This document shows positions 38,245-52,160 of a stretch of 64,000 bases of DNA, in pieces. Numbering within the stretch: the stretch's first letter is position 1; each line of letters begins with the position of its first letter. The notes below the pieces were generated by a model that had not been told where the DNA came from, made no database searches, and saw only the letters and a list, made by a program, of their open reading frames with translations. Source of the DNA: Chrysomallon squamiferum (lineage: Eukaryota > Mollusca > Gastropoda > Neomphalida > Peltospiridae); assembly GCA_012295275.1 (NCBI GenBank), contig CM022677.1, forward strand, positions 13,941,037-14,005,036. Direction: 5' to 3'. A program made the translations under genes and the position numbers.

Positions 38245-41200
38245 CCCACAAAATAACGCAGTTTATCCTGTGACAACTGATAAACCATTAACATTTATAA
38301 TGAAAAAATATTCCAGTTTTATGTTATTTTAATCTTTAGAAATCTGCACTCTGTCTAAAACGGTATATCACGTTGGTCTCAATGAATCATCCGGTTTTGA
38401 CAGCGTGCACTGTATTTATTTTTATTGTTTATATTTTTGTTATTTATCACATTAATAGATACGGTATATTGATATTCCTGGAACGTGCCTACAGATTTAC
38501 ATTTATTACTCATTATTCAGCTATATACGACGTTTCGTTATCAGCGATTTTCTGTGGTGTGCAGTGACGTACACCGAGAACCACACAAACAGAAGAAAGA
38601 AAGAAACTATAGCTGAAGGTAAATTACTCTCATATAATTTTTTATTTCGGGGGGAAGCGGAATTTCTACTTTTATTTGCGGTATTTGTTATTTATGGGTT
38701 TTTTCAGTTAAATGTAGATTCTAAGAATCACTAAGAATTGATTTCTTTATATAGAATAGGTAGAATATTACTTTCTTGAAATGTTTCCTTGCTTTTTTCT
38801 TTAATCTTTATATACTTTGGAGTACATATTTGTAATTTAGTTTGTAAAATATTTCGTCGTCTGCTTTTTGGAAAGTTTTCAAGGGCAGATAATCGAAAAT
38901 GAATTATCAAACAATACGTTATAGAATCTTGAGTGTAATTTTTTTTTTTTTTTTTTGGAGTAATTTAGCTGAATTTTTATTGATCAATCAAAAGAGTAAT
39001 CAGTTATATTTTGCTTTTCATTTAATTATTATGTAATTATATTTATCAGATATGTGATAGTATTTTGCAAAATATAATTATCCTTTAAATTATAACTTAT
39101 AACAACACAAAGAAAAAAGAAAAAGAAAAAAGAAGAAAAACAGGAGATTAAAATGACAACAAAATATCAGTGATATGACTGATTATGAAGGAAGTAACGA
39201 ATTTTTATCTGAATAAAATTTGCTGATATTTTTCCTTCATAATCTGTGGAAAATCTGAGATTCATTTCAGTCATTTGGCAAACAGAACACTGAATATCTC
39301 GTACAGTTTCAAACCAGTATACACATGTTTTATATCAAAATGATGATTTCTAAGTTTTACAGTATTTTTAAGCATGATGCAGAAAGCAGCAACTTTTAAT
39401 TAACTGCACTAAATTGCTCAGATATACCTTACTGTTTAATTATTAATTTCCCAATTTAAGTAACTGTTAATTCATTTATTTCGTTATGAAATTTGGCAGA
39501 ATACAAACTTGTCAGTCATTTCTCAATTGTTTATCAAAGGTTCACATATCTAGAACCGAATATGAAAATGAAGCTGAATATATATAATACATCATGATAT
39601 TTTTTTATTTTTTTTTTGGAAAATAATACCAAATCAGAAACACAACTGAGGAAAACCCTTTCAAGGAAGGAAATTAAGATTACAAAAATGAGTTGAACTT
39701 TGCAGCAGCAAAGAAACAGCTTTACATAAGATTTAGGTGAATTGATAAATATCTTTCTTATATTTGAATAATCTGCAAGCCTTTGTATGAATTTATGTAT
39801 AACAGAGAAAACAGATTTCAATATTGCCTAAAATACTACAACGCCTCCACTTAATTTCATATTAAAATGTTTTTCTTTTTTCTTTTTTAGGAGATCTCAC
39901 TGTGTTGAAGACATAAGTCAACATGACAGATTTGAGTTGTATCCAGGTTTAATTCAGGTTGTATCTTATACATCAGTCAAACAATGTGGAAATATTCAGA
40001 TTTTAGGAAAATAATTTTTGTTTCCTCTTCACTAAAGGAGATCATTTCTGCTTGTTCTCTCAGTCATGATGTTGTTCAGAGACTACATTATTACTTTAAA
40101 TTCAAACTATAAAACTATGTAATTTATCTATCTTTTTGTAATAATGAATAACAGCTGAAGGCTTCTAGTTTCAAGATTTATATCTGATTATCTACAAAAA
40201 TTCTGACATTGTTTATTTTTTATGTATATATAATTATTGTTCTCGAACAAAATGGCAGCCATCATGTAAATCAAAACTGTAAATCCCTAAACACCGGCAA
40301 TCATCCGCCATTTTTCCGCAATTACTATAGAAAAAAAAAATGCAATGCAAATAAAACATACGTACTAATTATAAATCGATATGGTTCTTTTGTTAAATAA
40401 ACGGTGTTGTTATTTCCGCCTCCCTAATTTTTCTTTCTTCTTCTTAATTTATTTATATTAATACAGCAAATAAAATCACAAAGTTTAGAACTCACATTTT
40501 AAACTGTGTAGTCTGGGTAACGTGTCTCATATATGAAAACTGGGTATGCGTTAAAACAACAAATACTCCTGGCGTGTTGAAATGTTAAATAAAAACATAT
40601 GAAAGTAAATATGTTATAATATATTTGTGAAATTTCAGTTGTACTGTGGTAACATTTCTTTTGATTATTAATATTAATGTGTGTGCGTGTGTGTGCGTGT
40701 CTGTTTAAAACTGTATTAAAGAGTGATTAAAGTGAATCAAGTGAAAAGTGACACAATGTAATAATATAATGAGTCAAGACAAAAACATTTATGTTGTTAG
40801 GATATGAAATGACTAAATACATGAAGATTAACAATGATAAACGATTTTATTACAGCATATTTCTATTGTGTTAGCGTCTGTAAAGATAAAAAGGAGTAAA
40901 GGAGGTGACTAGGGAAATGTTTCTCCACCTCAGTCAATGCTGTCATAAAACACACAGGAACAAATTAATTTAAAAAACTAACTTACAAATACTCCTGTTT
41001 TTACTTTACTAGAATGGTCACTGTGAAATAAACGTTTAAAATTTACATTTTTATTAAAGTATATAAAAATTGACAAAAAAAAAGAAAACAAAGCTAATCT
41101 GACAGCGGTATAATCGTGTACAAATGAAGAATGAAGAAAAGAATATATTAAAACTTTTCAACTGGGTAGAAAAGTTTAAAAATAAATAAATAAATAAATA

Positions 41201-42965
41201 AATAAACAAATGAATGAAACCTTTATAATTCATAATCACTGAATGTAGATGCAAATATTATGTCTTTGTAGATAACATTGAATAACAAATTACATTCTAA
41301 TTTTTCATAATGTAAATATTATTCCAGTGTTTATATCGAATTGTCATCATTTTATTATCTTTATACGTCTTTCATATCTACTATCATTACTATTACTTTC
41401 TTTTACAAAAAAAACAAACAAACAAAAAAAAACATTATTACATATTTCTGAATTGTTATTTTTAAAGGAAAAATTTAAAAGATTATTTTAATGTCGTTTT
41501 TAATTTACTTTTCGTTTTCGTTTTCTTGGATGAATTCGTTCTAAAAGACAAATGTGAACTAATAAGACAGGTGTATCTAAGACACTCTGATGAAAACTTA
41601 CTAACGTATTTTTAAAAGCAAAAGTTTATTATTTGGTTCTTTTTCATTCATACAAAATAAAGCATACTTAGTTCACCTCTATACAAACATCTTTTAAATA
41701 ATTTTATCATAACAAAAATTGTTTGGTGACATCCTAGCATGAGCCATGTCACTATTCTGATTTATGTTTGTGGGCGTCTTTTTATTCCTGTTTGTTTTTC
41801 TTTTCCATTTTTGCCTAACACTAACGGCATTTCAGACATTTGAGACAATTTCAAATGAAATAAATTCAAATAATAATAAAAATAAATGATTCTTGTCTCA
41901 CCTTTATCAGGATGTTTAGCAAATTTTTCTGTTGTGATTTTAATTCGGTAGCTTTAAATTAAAATTAAAAAATAATAAAGAAAAACAACAACAATAAAAT
42001 AATAAAAACGACGCACTTACACACACACACACAAATACCTAAGCTAACATTTATTTTTGTTATAAATACAACAAACAGGAAAGTGAAAAAGTTATGTACT
42101 TAAGAAAAAAGAGTTCCGTGTGGCTGTCTAGATTGATTTCGACTGTTTATATTAATGTTGAGAAAATTGTTAGATATCATTAGTTTAATTCAGCAAAGCA
42201 GTAAAATAGAAAAGCGTGGAAACCTTTGCGAAAAAAGGATTTGATTAAAAACTACTAAAATAAGGTATAGTTTTCTTCAAAACGATTGCGTTTTTCACCC
42301 ATTGATTTCAGTGTAAAAATGACGAAATAATTTTCAACTAAAGATTTCCAGTGACGTAGAAGTTCGGCGGGAAATATAAATATGTCTACTAGACATATCT
42401 CAGAATGATCAAACCCAACGTTTGTAACTACCGTCAATGTTTGCACGCACACGCTCACGCACAGTCATATACAAAGTTGGTTTTAAGCAAGATTTATTTC
42501 TATACATGATCATAATATCTATATGTAATATCACTTTAATGTGAAAACGTAGTGACCAATAATTATTCTGGTACTTCAACTGTTGTTATTTAAGCTGTTG
42601 TTATTTAAACTCCAGCTGTTATTTGAGAAGCTTTACAAGCTTTACAAGACAACTTAGAAATGTAACAGATCTGTAATTATGAGCATTATTTTTAACCAAC
42701 CTTAGAAAAAGAATGGGTAACGAATGCAAACTGGGCTACAGATATCGCTATTTTCATTTGTCACCAGTAATCTGTTTAGTTACGTTGTTCAAGGCCACCG
42801 AGAGATGTCCTGTCCGCACCAGTACATTCATCTCTTACGTCTACAAATCGTGCTAAAAACATTATCACATAAATCATATTTATTTCTAATTTTCTCGAAT
42901 AGAAAATTATATTCACTTTAACAAAATATAACTTAATGACAATGGACAGATGCAATGACAGATGT

Positions 42966-42968
<3 letters not shown>
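38200..42968. other. Non-coding, no gene recognised
   Basis: A short (AAT)n follows the pseudogene (38211-38240). Open frames here (38373-38567, 39534-39821, 40209-40400, 41054-41254, 42255-42458, 42724-42921) are 60-95 codons, hydrophobic or low complexity, without motifs. 40240-40440 is locally richer in CpG and has facing AAAATGGC / CGCCATTTTT motifs. Confidence 0.5.

Positions 42969-43053
<85 letters not shown>
42969..43053 (+). repeat. (GA)n microsatellite
   Basis: About 42 perfect GA units; the same motif as the upstream (TC)n tracts but on the opposite strand. Confidence 0.95.
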
Positions 43054-43055
<2 letters not shown>

Positions 43056-46000
43056 TGATATGACCCTGTCATAGTTTGTATTCAGTTAATAAAAAATAAG
43101 GCGATATTTGTAATTAAGGATGCCGCTATTTACACTATAAATCACATAACATCACATAATTATAAACAAGTAAAAATAAGGTGTCAATTTTACTTAAGGA
43201 TAACGCTATTTGCACTGATAATTTTACCTCTGAGTTACAAAAATAAATTTTAATAACGTGTCCACTATTTGTGTAGTAGTTTACACGGTATTTTAGTTAC
43301 ATTGTGTTACACAGAACATTCATAGTTAGAGAGTAGTGGTGACACCAACCATTCAGTATAATCCGTGGATCAAGCTAATAACATGTAATACTAGTTAGAC
43401 AGTGATGACGTGTAAAAATTAAGTAGAGTAAAATTATCAATGTAAATAGTGTATTTTCTTAATAAAAACACTACGTTATTTGTATCTGGTTGCGATATTT
43501 TATTCCTGAATATTAACTGTACTTCTCAACTAGAAATATTAAAATGAATATGACTTCACATATAATTAATTATTTGCTATTATTTTACAATGTAACCTCA
43601 GCTTTTCAATACATACCTATCTAGAAAAAGAAAATCATTATTTAATTATCAGTGCAGCTAAAAACTAATCCAGTTTTGCTTAGTAACAAAGAACTGCAGT
43701 CTGGAAGTCCTCGTTATTTCTCAATTTCTCAACTATCCTGCTTGAATGACATGATATTCAGTTAGTTATACGACAAAACACTGAAAATTACAGGTATGAT
43801 TTCACTTGTTAAATTCAGAAATATAGATGGAACTTCCGTGTTATAATGTTTTTATAAATATCAGTAGCTTTGTATGTGACGTGAAACATATATCGAGAAA
43901 TAAAGAGAGCGCCTCTAGTGTGACATTTTATATACACTAGAAACATGTTTCTCTAAAAAACACACACTGCACAACTTTGTGCACTAGCTTCAGATACCGC
44001 TACGAAGTGTCCGTTTTATTAAAAATAACAAGATATTATATTTTACTTTGCTAATTCTAAATCGTATAATAAAAAGGTGTAATTGTACTGTTCTTGAACT
44101 TAAATATTATATAATATTATATAACAGAAAATACTGATAACCACAGTTATTACTGACAGTTATAAATGATAATTCTACATGGCGTTGACAAAAGAAAAAG
44201 ATGAGAATTAATTATATTTACAGTTTGTAGTTTAAATATGTTGACAAATGTTAATCTCATATTTTATTAATATCGTATGTTATATCAGGTTATATTTAAA
44301 AATATCAGAGTTAAATCCCTGGAATCACGGTAGTGTGTACTGATCAGCTGAGAACAAAGAATATTATTTTATTATGCGAAGTTTATTTTATTTTTTTTCA
44401 TTACATTCAGCGCAAGTTGTATAGTGTAATATACTTTACATTTCTTATTATAGCTGAAGTTCTCTTACTACATTAGATATTATGTCCGCTCCCCAGAAAT
44501 TATCACTGAGTTAGTGAAGCAGACACCGTATTTGTCAGTCCTCTCTTTGTCATCAGCTAAATAACAACAGTAATAACACCTTAATATTTTTATTTTTTAT
44601 TTTATTTTTTGGTAAAAACGGAAGCTACCTATATATGTTTGTACTATTCTCTTAGTTTCATTAGAACTGTTCTGAGTGCGGATATAAAAATTACTTCGAA
44701 TTTTTTATTAGGCCTCGTAAAGTTATCAGAGAAATCAGATTTATTCTTAATGTATTGTTTCTGTCGAGATAAAATCTAAATACTTCTTTTTAAAAAAATA
44801 TATAATAATGATTATAATAATAGTAAACTGATTTATGAGAAATCGTGAACTTTTACAAAACCATAGTTAACTATAGAATATCGATGTTTACACTGATAAT
44901 GTTATCCATCGATAACTAAATATGTAGGGAGAGATGTAAATTGTGTCGCGGAATGTCATGTTACTGGTCATAAAACAAAGTATCACATTATGACACTGAA
45001 AGGTGCACAGTTAATTTTCAGTAAATTCAATACAGTAATAAATACAGTATTCATCTACTAGCACTTCACGCGTTTCTGTATAGTCTTATTATTGTTAATA
45101 ATAAAATAACTTATTATTAAAGACCATAATTTTTCAGTATATAAGGAGGACATTAATTTGGGGGAAAATATAATAATATTAATATCAAACTGTCGTTTAT
45201 AATAAAATATTTCCTTTTTCTAAGGCCTTGAATTGTTTTTGATCAGAGGACTGGTAAATTTCAGATTTGTCGTATAAACAGCTGTAATGTTAGCTGAAGG
45301 CGTTTTTCAGGTTTCTGAATAAAGACCAAACATTAATTCTCAAAGTTAGGGTTCTTTTTAATATTATCACCGAAAAATATCATAGGAAAATGTATATACG
45401 CAATGTGTGTATGTAGGTGTGTGTGTGTGTGTGTGTGTCCACATCTATATTTCTGTATAAAAATGTAATCTTATCCTATTTAAATTTATTTTGTGAATAT
45501 GAATGTGTAAGTAAAGTGCCTTTTGTAAACTGTGAATGCGAAAAAGGACTTAATATTTTTGTTGAAATGTACGCAAACTAATAAAAACATGTTCCTTACA
45601 TCAATTCAGGTATTTTGTTTTATGATTTACAGTCAGCGATCAAGTGGGTTAAGAGAATTTACATTATCCTCACTTGAAGAAATCACAGTTGTTTTCACAC
45701 GAGTGTTTACAATAATCATGTTCTATGAAAAAGGATATATTTTCAGACATAGGTTTGATGCTGAAGTGTGCTCTTGTTTAACCAACACAGCATGTTTTTC
45801 TGAGACTACCGAGTTCAAGATTAATAAAATGTAATGAAAATTATAAACAACATTCACAAATTTCTTCACTGGAATATTTTGATTACTGTTACAGAAATGT
45901 GTTCAAAGTTTTTGGTAGAGATGTTTATTGCATTCGTAACAGTTCATTCAGATTTATCTTAAAAATGCATTAATAATTAAAAACAAGGCAACACAAGAAA

Positions 46001-46413
46001 ATGAAAAACAAAAAATATTTATTTTAATAAATATCACATTATTAATTGTAACATCTAAACAACAAGTGTAAGTTAAATAGATATTTCTCTGTACAGAAGA
46101 CAGCAGGTACAAATCTAGGGTGTGGTGTGTTAACATATTTGTGTGATGAGAAAATATCACAAATGTTCTCTTACTCCTCTACCATATAAAACTTTCGTTT
46201 TATTTTTTCTCTCACACACACTGCCTGAAATAAAAAATATAAAATTACCAAGTAAAATTTCTCAAAACAGATAGTCATAGAATTTTATAGTATTTTAAAA
46301 GAATGAGAAAGAGAGAGACAATGATGAAGCCGGCAAGAAAGATATAATGAGGGGGAGAAAAAATAATAAGGGAGATGATCAAAATAAAATAAAATAGGAG
46401 TGAAATATTGAAT

Positions 46414-46450
<37 letters not shown>

Positions 46451-48099
46451 TATACAAACATGGATTTGCACACATTTTTTTACCAGTTTTAGTTTTACCA
46501 ATTATTTATTTATTTATTCATTTGTTTGTTAGTTTGTTATAATCAGTGTAATTAATTATTATTATTATGAGCAACTGCTCATGGATAATAACATTTCCAA
46601 ACATAAGGGAAATAACTCTCTTTAGATAAAACTTCTGGCAAATTAATTTTAAATTGTTAAAACATATGAAATAATGAAAGAAAGCAAATTCATTTCCCAC
46701 CCAAATTTAAAACAAAATCAATAATAATAAACACCCTGAACAGAATCTCATACCAGTTTTATATTTACTAAGAAACAGTAAAAAAATCAAATTCAACAGC
46801 AAAATTGTAAAAAATATAAAAATTAATTAATTAAAAATGGCTACAAAAAAACATTATGCTGATACTGTCAAATTACATGTGCATTATAAACAAATAACAC
46901 AAATAATGTAAAAAGAAACTATAATTTAACTACATTTCTCACTTATTTATTATTATTTTTATTTACCTGTTTTAAATTATTACATTGGATACTTAATTAC
47001 ATTATTTAAAAGGAGCTAGTATCAATAATTAATCTAGACATCTGTGGCGTTATTTTTAAAGGCTGCTAAATAAATTGATTTGATGTTTTATTTGCTGAGT
47101 TTATTTTCTCTTTTGTGCATACATATGCAGGCCTGCACACACATACACACACATCCAAGACACAAAACAAACACAGAAAATAACACACAAACATTACAAT
47201 ACTCACACAACAGAAAACACACACACACACACACACACAGACTCACATTCACTTAGGCAAAACCCACACATACACACAAACAGATGTAGCACCATATATA
47301 CTGACACATACACACACATACACCGAAACAAACACAAACAAATTCAGGCACACATATATGCAGAGACATACCAACATACATACTGACTTACATCCCCACA
47401 CATACAGTGCAGAACACAAATTTAATAAATAATAACTGATATTATCAAAAACACTTCTTATAAAAAACACTTCAATGAAATCAAAGATCTGAGTTCTGCA
47501 GAATTAGCTCATGATGAGCTGAATTTTCAGCTTGTCTTTCATCCTCTTGTCTGAGAAAAACATTTCAATATTTAATATTAATGTAATTAGGTATTGGTTT
47601 GTATTGTTAGATTTATCTTTGTTTGTCACCCAGCAGCTGATATATTTTTCATGCTGGGGTGTCCTTAAACATTCATTAATTCATTTGTATAGTTTGCAAA
47701 AACAATGGCTATCAAAAATCTCAGTTATTTAAAGATAAACATTAATTCCTGCCCATTTCACAAAAAGAACTGACATAATTTTATAAGCAGATGATACCAA
47801 TATATATAATTACAAATGAAAATCTTCTTTTTAAATTTTAAAATTTGTTTGATGAATTACTATTAATTGTTTTTACATTTTTTTTTTATATGCGTTCCGT
47901 CAATCAAAGTGAAAACCAACTACTTTGTTAAATCAGATGTACAGCAGACACACTGGGTATCATAATTATGCATATACATTTTATGAACAGGGAAAGAAAG
48001 TGAAAGGAACAAAGAAAGTGAAAGAGAAAATCAGAGATGCAAGGAGAGAATTAGAGATAATGAGAGAGAAATAAAAATACTATGACATCATCACTATAC
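43054..48099. other. Non-coding, SSRs only
   Basis: Holds (TG)n (45416-45438), (CA)n (46419-46446) and CACA-rich sequence (47125-47400). The 100-codon plus frame at 45532-45834 has no recognisable domain, ribosome or splice context and is left uncalled. Confidence 0.5.
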
Positions 48100-48743
48100 C
48101 TGACTTCTGTCTCCAGTTCTGTACTTTTAACATCATCAGCTGTCATCTTAATTCTTGACACTATGAATGGCTGTCCAAATATCTCATAAACATAATAATC
48201 ATTGTTAGTATTAAAGAACAAGGTTGCAGTTGTGATAAATATTTACAGCACAAACTTACAGCAAAACAGATAGATATTTACAGATTATATGATTAGACAT
48301 ACATACAGATAGCCACATAGGTACATATATAGACAGACAAAGAGACTAATTTACATTAGACAGATAGACAAATATAAAACAAAAGAATACATAGATACAT
48401 AGATATACTTATTTAGAAAGTAAAAGTATTTAGAGACTGGTAGACATTGGGTAGATAGGTAGGTTGATGATGTAGACAACCAGACATACAGACAGACAGA
48501 TTATTGTAGACTTACACTGGTAAATAAATAGTTAATATCTAGGCAGATGTAACACACACACTACATTAATAACTATTTTCTCATTATTTTATTTATACAT
48601 AGATTGTATTCAAACAAAATACTTTTGTAAGTATGTGTGTGTATTTGTTATAATAAAATAAAGTTAATAAAAATAATGTAGTTATACTAATACCTTTTTA
48701 AAACTGTTTATCCAAATTTTACACATGCACATACATGTGTGTT

Positions 48744-48801
<58 letters not shown>

Positions 48802-48992
48802 TATATATAAACAAAAAATTTCATACACAGAATACAGCACATACATATAATGTTTATTACCTGAAGCCAGGTAGGTACTTCTCCATCTTCTCCCCAGTAA
48901 AGTGTTCAATTCATCAACAGACAGAATACAGTCCTTAGAGTCTAGAAATTTAAAATACTTTCATCACTTTCTGTTCTCTTCTATATTATTAT

Positions 48993-49032
<40 letters not shown>

Positions 49033-49470
49033 ATGGAGATGAACATACTGAATTATCAAGTGGGAAAGACAAGATATAAATATTCATAAATAAAGAGAAT
49101 GTGATGTTTATTAATACAGATAGATACATAGAAAGATAGACAGATAGCTGTGAACTGTTATTACTACACTATTACATACTATATAATAACTCACAATGAC
49201 CTTTCAACATGGCTGCAGTGTCAGAAGTTGACTGTTTCCTTTATCTGCGAGAATGGCTAGACAGCACATCATATTACCCAGCATTCCTAGAGGGAGATAA
49301 ACAAACAAATAAATGATATGACAAATTTCAATAAATAAGAACCATATAAATGTTAAAATAAAAATAACTATAACTGTTTACCAGGATGTCCTCCAAGTGC
49401 TGTCAGTTTAATCAGAAAGATAATGAGTTTCCACCAGTATTCAGGCTCTTTAACTCAGAGTTGTGTCCCT
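48100..49470 (-). other. Exon-like blocks of an unidentified minus-strand gene (3' part)
   Basis: Splice-bordered minus blocks: about 49460-49382 (PEYWWKLIIFLIKLTALGGH, donor GT at 49380-49381); around 49285-49205 (MLGNMMCCLAILADKGNSQL); 48941-48861 (SKDCILSVDELNTLLGRRWR, then STYLAS, with acceptor CTAG and donor GT); about 48190-48100 (GQPFIVSRIKMTADDVKSTE, then LETEV, donor GT at 48098-48099). Each is coding-like in composition but short, and I recognise no family. A (TA)n tract (48750-48799) and a (GA)n tract (48997-49029) lie in the introns. Confidence 0.35.
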
Positions 49471-49835
49471 TGGTGGTACAGACAAAGACTAAGTGCACCG
49501 TCAGTTTCAATCTTAAATTTAAATAAAACAGGCCTGAGTATTCTGTACAAAACATTTAAACATATAAACTGATAACCAAATACACATACTATTATCTTAA
49601 TAGTAGCAATTATAACTATTGCTGATACACACATGCACTCACTCATACACACACACATGGTTCTATCCCATCTTGTGGAAGTCATAAATAAATCACTAAT
49701 CCCATTCACTGTACTCAAATAAGACAGTGGACTAGGCCACAGGGTTGAGTGTCGTCCCATCCTGTCAAATCCCATGTACCGGCCACAGAGGAGTAACAAA
49801 ACAAATTGAATTTGCGTATTTGTGTATTTAATATT

Positions 49836-50036
49836 CAAGCACTATATTCAGAGATAGTATTATTCAAAGTTCAAGCACTATATTCAGAGATAGTATTATT
49901 CAAAGTTCAAGCACTATATTCAGAGATAGTATTATTCAAAGTTCAAGCACTATATTCAGAGATAGTATTATCCAAAGTTCAAGCACTATATTCAGAGATA
50001 GTATTATTCAAAGTTCAAGCACTAAATTCAGGGATA
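49836..50036 (+). repeat. 36-bp minisatellite, 5-6 copies, open in one frame
   Basis: The unit contains TTCAAGCACTATATTCAGAG followed by ATAGTATTATTCAAAG. Since 36 is a multiple of three, the plus strand reads a regular 12-residue repeat, VQALYSEIVLFK. The first and last units are diverged. Confidence 0.95.
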
Positions 50037-50059
50037 CCTTGTTCAGATACACTATGATC

Positions 50060-50200
50060 AACTCAGTTACAACTGCACAATGTAAAACTGGTTCCACAAA
50101 CCAGGGCAAGAGGAGAATGTCCCGTCCATGTAGATTGTCTCAGCTGTCTGTAGATCTCTTAGCTGATCATCAGTTGAGAACTCCAACATTTTGTCAGAAA
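50060..50200 (-). pseudogene. MULE-type transposase fragment 2
   Basis: The minus strand reads EFSTDDQLRDLQTAETIYMD, then GTFSSCPGLWNQFYIVQL. The MDGTF motif followed by an aromatic QFY/QLY stretch is typical of the MULE transposase core found in FLYWCH-type proteins of invertebrates; the Asp of MDGTF is a catalytic candidate. Only about 40 residues remain. It differs from the copy at 50.95-51.60 kb, so it comes from another element. Confidence 0.6.
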
Positions 50201-50289
50201 AAAGTAAAAACAAAAAGAAGAAAACATATAATAATGAGAAATTTGTCAAATCTAAATAGTTAGAAAATGAAATACACGTGTGTGTTTGT

Positions 50290-50306
50290 GCGTGTAAGAT
50301 ATATAA

Positions 50307-50355
<49 letters not shown>

Positions 50356-50650
50356 ATAAGTTATAATAATATACAAATCTAAATTAACCATCGACAGTAA
50401 GTGTTTGGTTGTTAACTTTTCCATCATTCAGATGAAAAGCAGTCATCTTTGGATGATTGAAAACAGCAGACAAAAACTGAGTACACGATTTAGTGATCCC
50501 AGCAGTTTATTCCCGATTCTGGCAGTGAGATTATAATACATCTTAATTGGACACGCCAGTTGTTCCATTTCTGGTATTTAATTTCTCACCCTTACTAATT
50601 GGTGTTCAGTCACCTTAATTGATGTACTTTTGTCCACAATTTGTAGGACA
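50290..50650. other. Non-coding, with (GA)n 50313-50352
   Basis: A perfect GA run of about 20 units in otherwise featureless sequence between two transposase fragments. The following 50652-50957 is open on both strands, but neither product matches anything I recognise. Confidence 0.5.
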
Positions 50651-50944
50651 ATCAGTCAGACTCTACACAAGAAATGTCCCAGAAAACACTCCACTGCGAG
50701 CTGACAAGTAGGAAGCCGTGTCCCGGGTACAACATTATTATCACTATTGATCCAAGCTGGAAGAGCTTGTGCTTGTCTTCTTCAGTGCGGCAGGACTTCC
50801 TTGGTTTCTGTCCACCTTCCAGCTGCAGCAGATGGGCTTCCTTGTTGGCATTCTCTGACTCGATCACAGTTTTAGGTTCAACAGAAAAATTCTGGCACAC
50901 ACACACACATGGATTAGGTGACAATGAATCACATGCAGCTGGTA

Positions 50945-51597
50945 AAAGATCTTCCAACAGATCTTGAATGTTCCATCCATTGATGTAGTCTCAGACTCGC
51001 AAAGTCTCCTAAAATCAGCACCAGTACCAAACACGATGATTCTACTCTCCACCTGCACGTCATCCACAAGGACAAAATCAGATCCCAACTGTCTTGGTCC
51101 ACTCACCTTCCAGGTGTAAATCCATGGCTGCCTTTGGAGTTTGCAGGCTTTTCCGCTCTCTGTCAGTACAAGCAGGATTTGATGCCCTCAAACATACTCA
51201 GCTTGGAAGTTATGTCCTGTGGTGTTGCGTCTCCATACTTGGTCAACAACTTTTCCTCTCTTCTTCATATATCTTTGGGATACTGGTCAGCTCCTCCCAT
51301 GCTTGCTTCCGCATGGTGTTGGTCAGTAGGTGGACAGCAATGTCACTCTCATCCGAGGAATGGATGTGGTCTTTACCTCTCCCGACCACAGTCCCATCCG
51401 GTGTAGTAGTCACAGTGGCAAGGCACCTCGAATACAAACATCTCCATGACATTCTTGTTATTAATCCACCGTGCATACCTATATCCACTGATCTTGTTAA
51501 AATTGGTAATGTTTCCTGTCTCCAAATTTAACTGAGATACAACATTAATTTCATGTCTCCAAACATTAATTTTCTTGCAATCTCTATTCCGGCTCAC
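50945..51597 (-). pseudogene. MULE/FLYWCH transposase relic
   Basis: Read on the minus strand in several frames. First comes a FLYWCH-like zinc-finger remnant (SGYRYARWINNKNVMEMFVF, then CLATVTTTPDGTVVGRGKDH and IHS). Next is the linker MRKQAWEELTSIPKIYEEE, then after a shift LLTKYGDATPQDITSKLSMF and a stop after IKSCLY. The core follows: SGPRQLGSDFVLVDDVQVES, RIIVFGTGADFRRL, and TTSMDGTFKICWKIFYQLHV. The order (zinc finger, then D...MDGTF core) matches Mutator-like transposases domesticated or proliferating in molluscs and arthropods. The core stops after the first catalytic region, so the copy is truncated as well as frameshifted. Ends and inverted repeats were not found. Confidence 0.75.
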
Positions 51598-51667
51598 CTC
51601 TGCTCTTCACTAGTAGTAAATACAACAAGAAGAGGTAGTAAATAACTGGAGCCACCACAGTGGTAGC

Positions 51668-51716
<49 letters not shown>

Positions 51717-52083
51717 CACGTAGTAGATGAAATAATGGTAGTAAAAATAACATAATTAACATATGAAACAGTAGAAATAGCAATATAGAAGGAGCAGAAG
51801 TAGCAATATTAATAACTAATTGATACTGCTGGAGAATTACATATACTACTACTACTAATAATAATAACAATAACAATAACAATAATAATATTAATAATAA
51901 TAATAATACTGACAAGAAGAAGAAGAAGAAGAAGAAGAAGAAGAAAACGAAGAAGATGAAGAAGAAGAGAAAATAAGAATTTATTTTTCACATATATATG
52001 TATACATATATAAATATAAAAATAATTTCTTTGTTATTGGATATTATTATTATTATTATTACCACTATTATTATTATTATCAT

Positions 52084-52118
<35 letters not shown>

Positions 52119-52160
52119 TTATTATTATTATTATTATTATTGTTATAAAAGATTTTATAA
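51598..52160. repeat. Compound trinucleotide repeat block
   Basis: A run of (GTA)n (51663-51715), (CTA)/(ATA)n (51843-51907), (GAA)n (51914-51969), (ATT)n (52043-52080) and (ACT)n to (ATT)n (52083-52141). The open frames here are poly-Leu, poly-Asn and poly-Ser products. Confidence 0.9.

Noticed and set aside
45532-45834. 100-codon plus-strand frame
   Set aside because: No motif, no splice or start context, and no similarity I recognise; length is within chance for this region.
51094-51531. 145-codon plus-strand frame
   Set aside because: Antisense shadow of the MULE/FLYWCH transposase relic.
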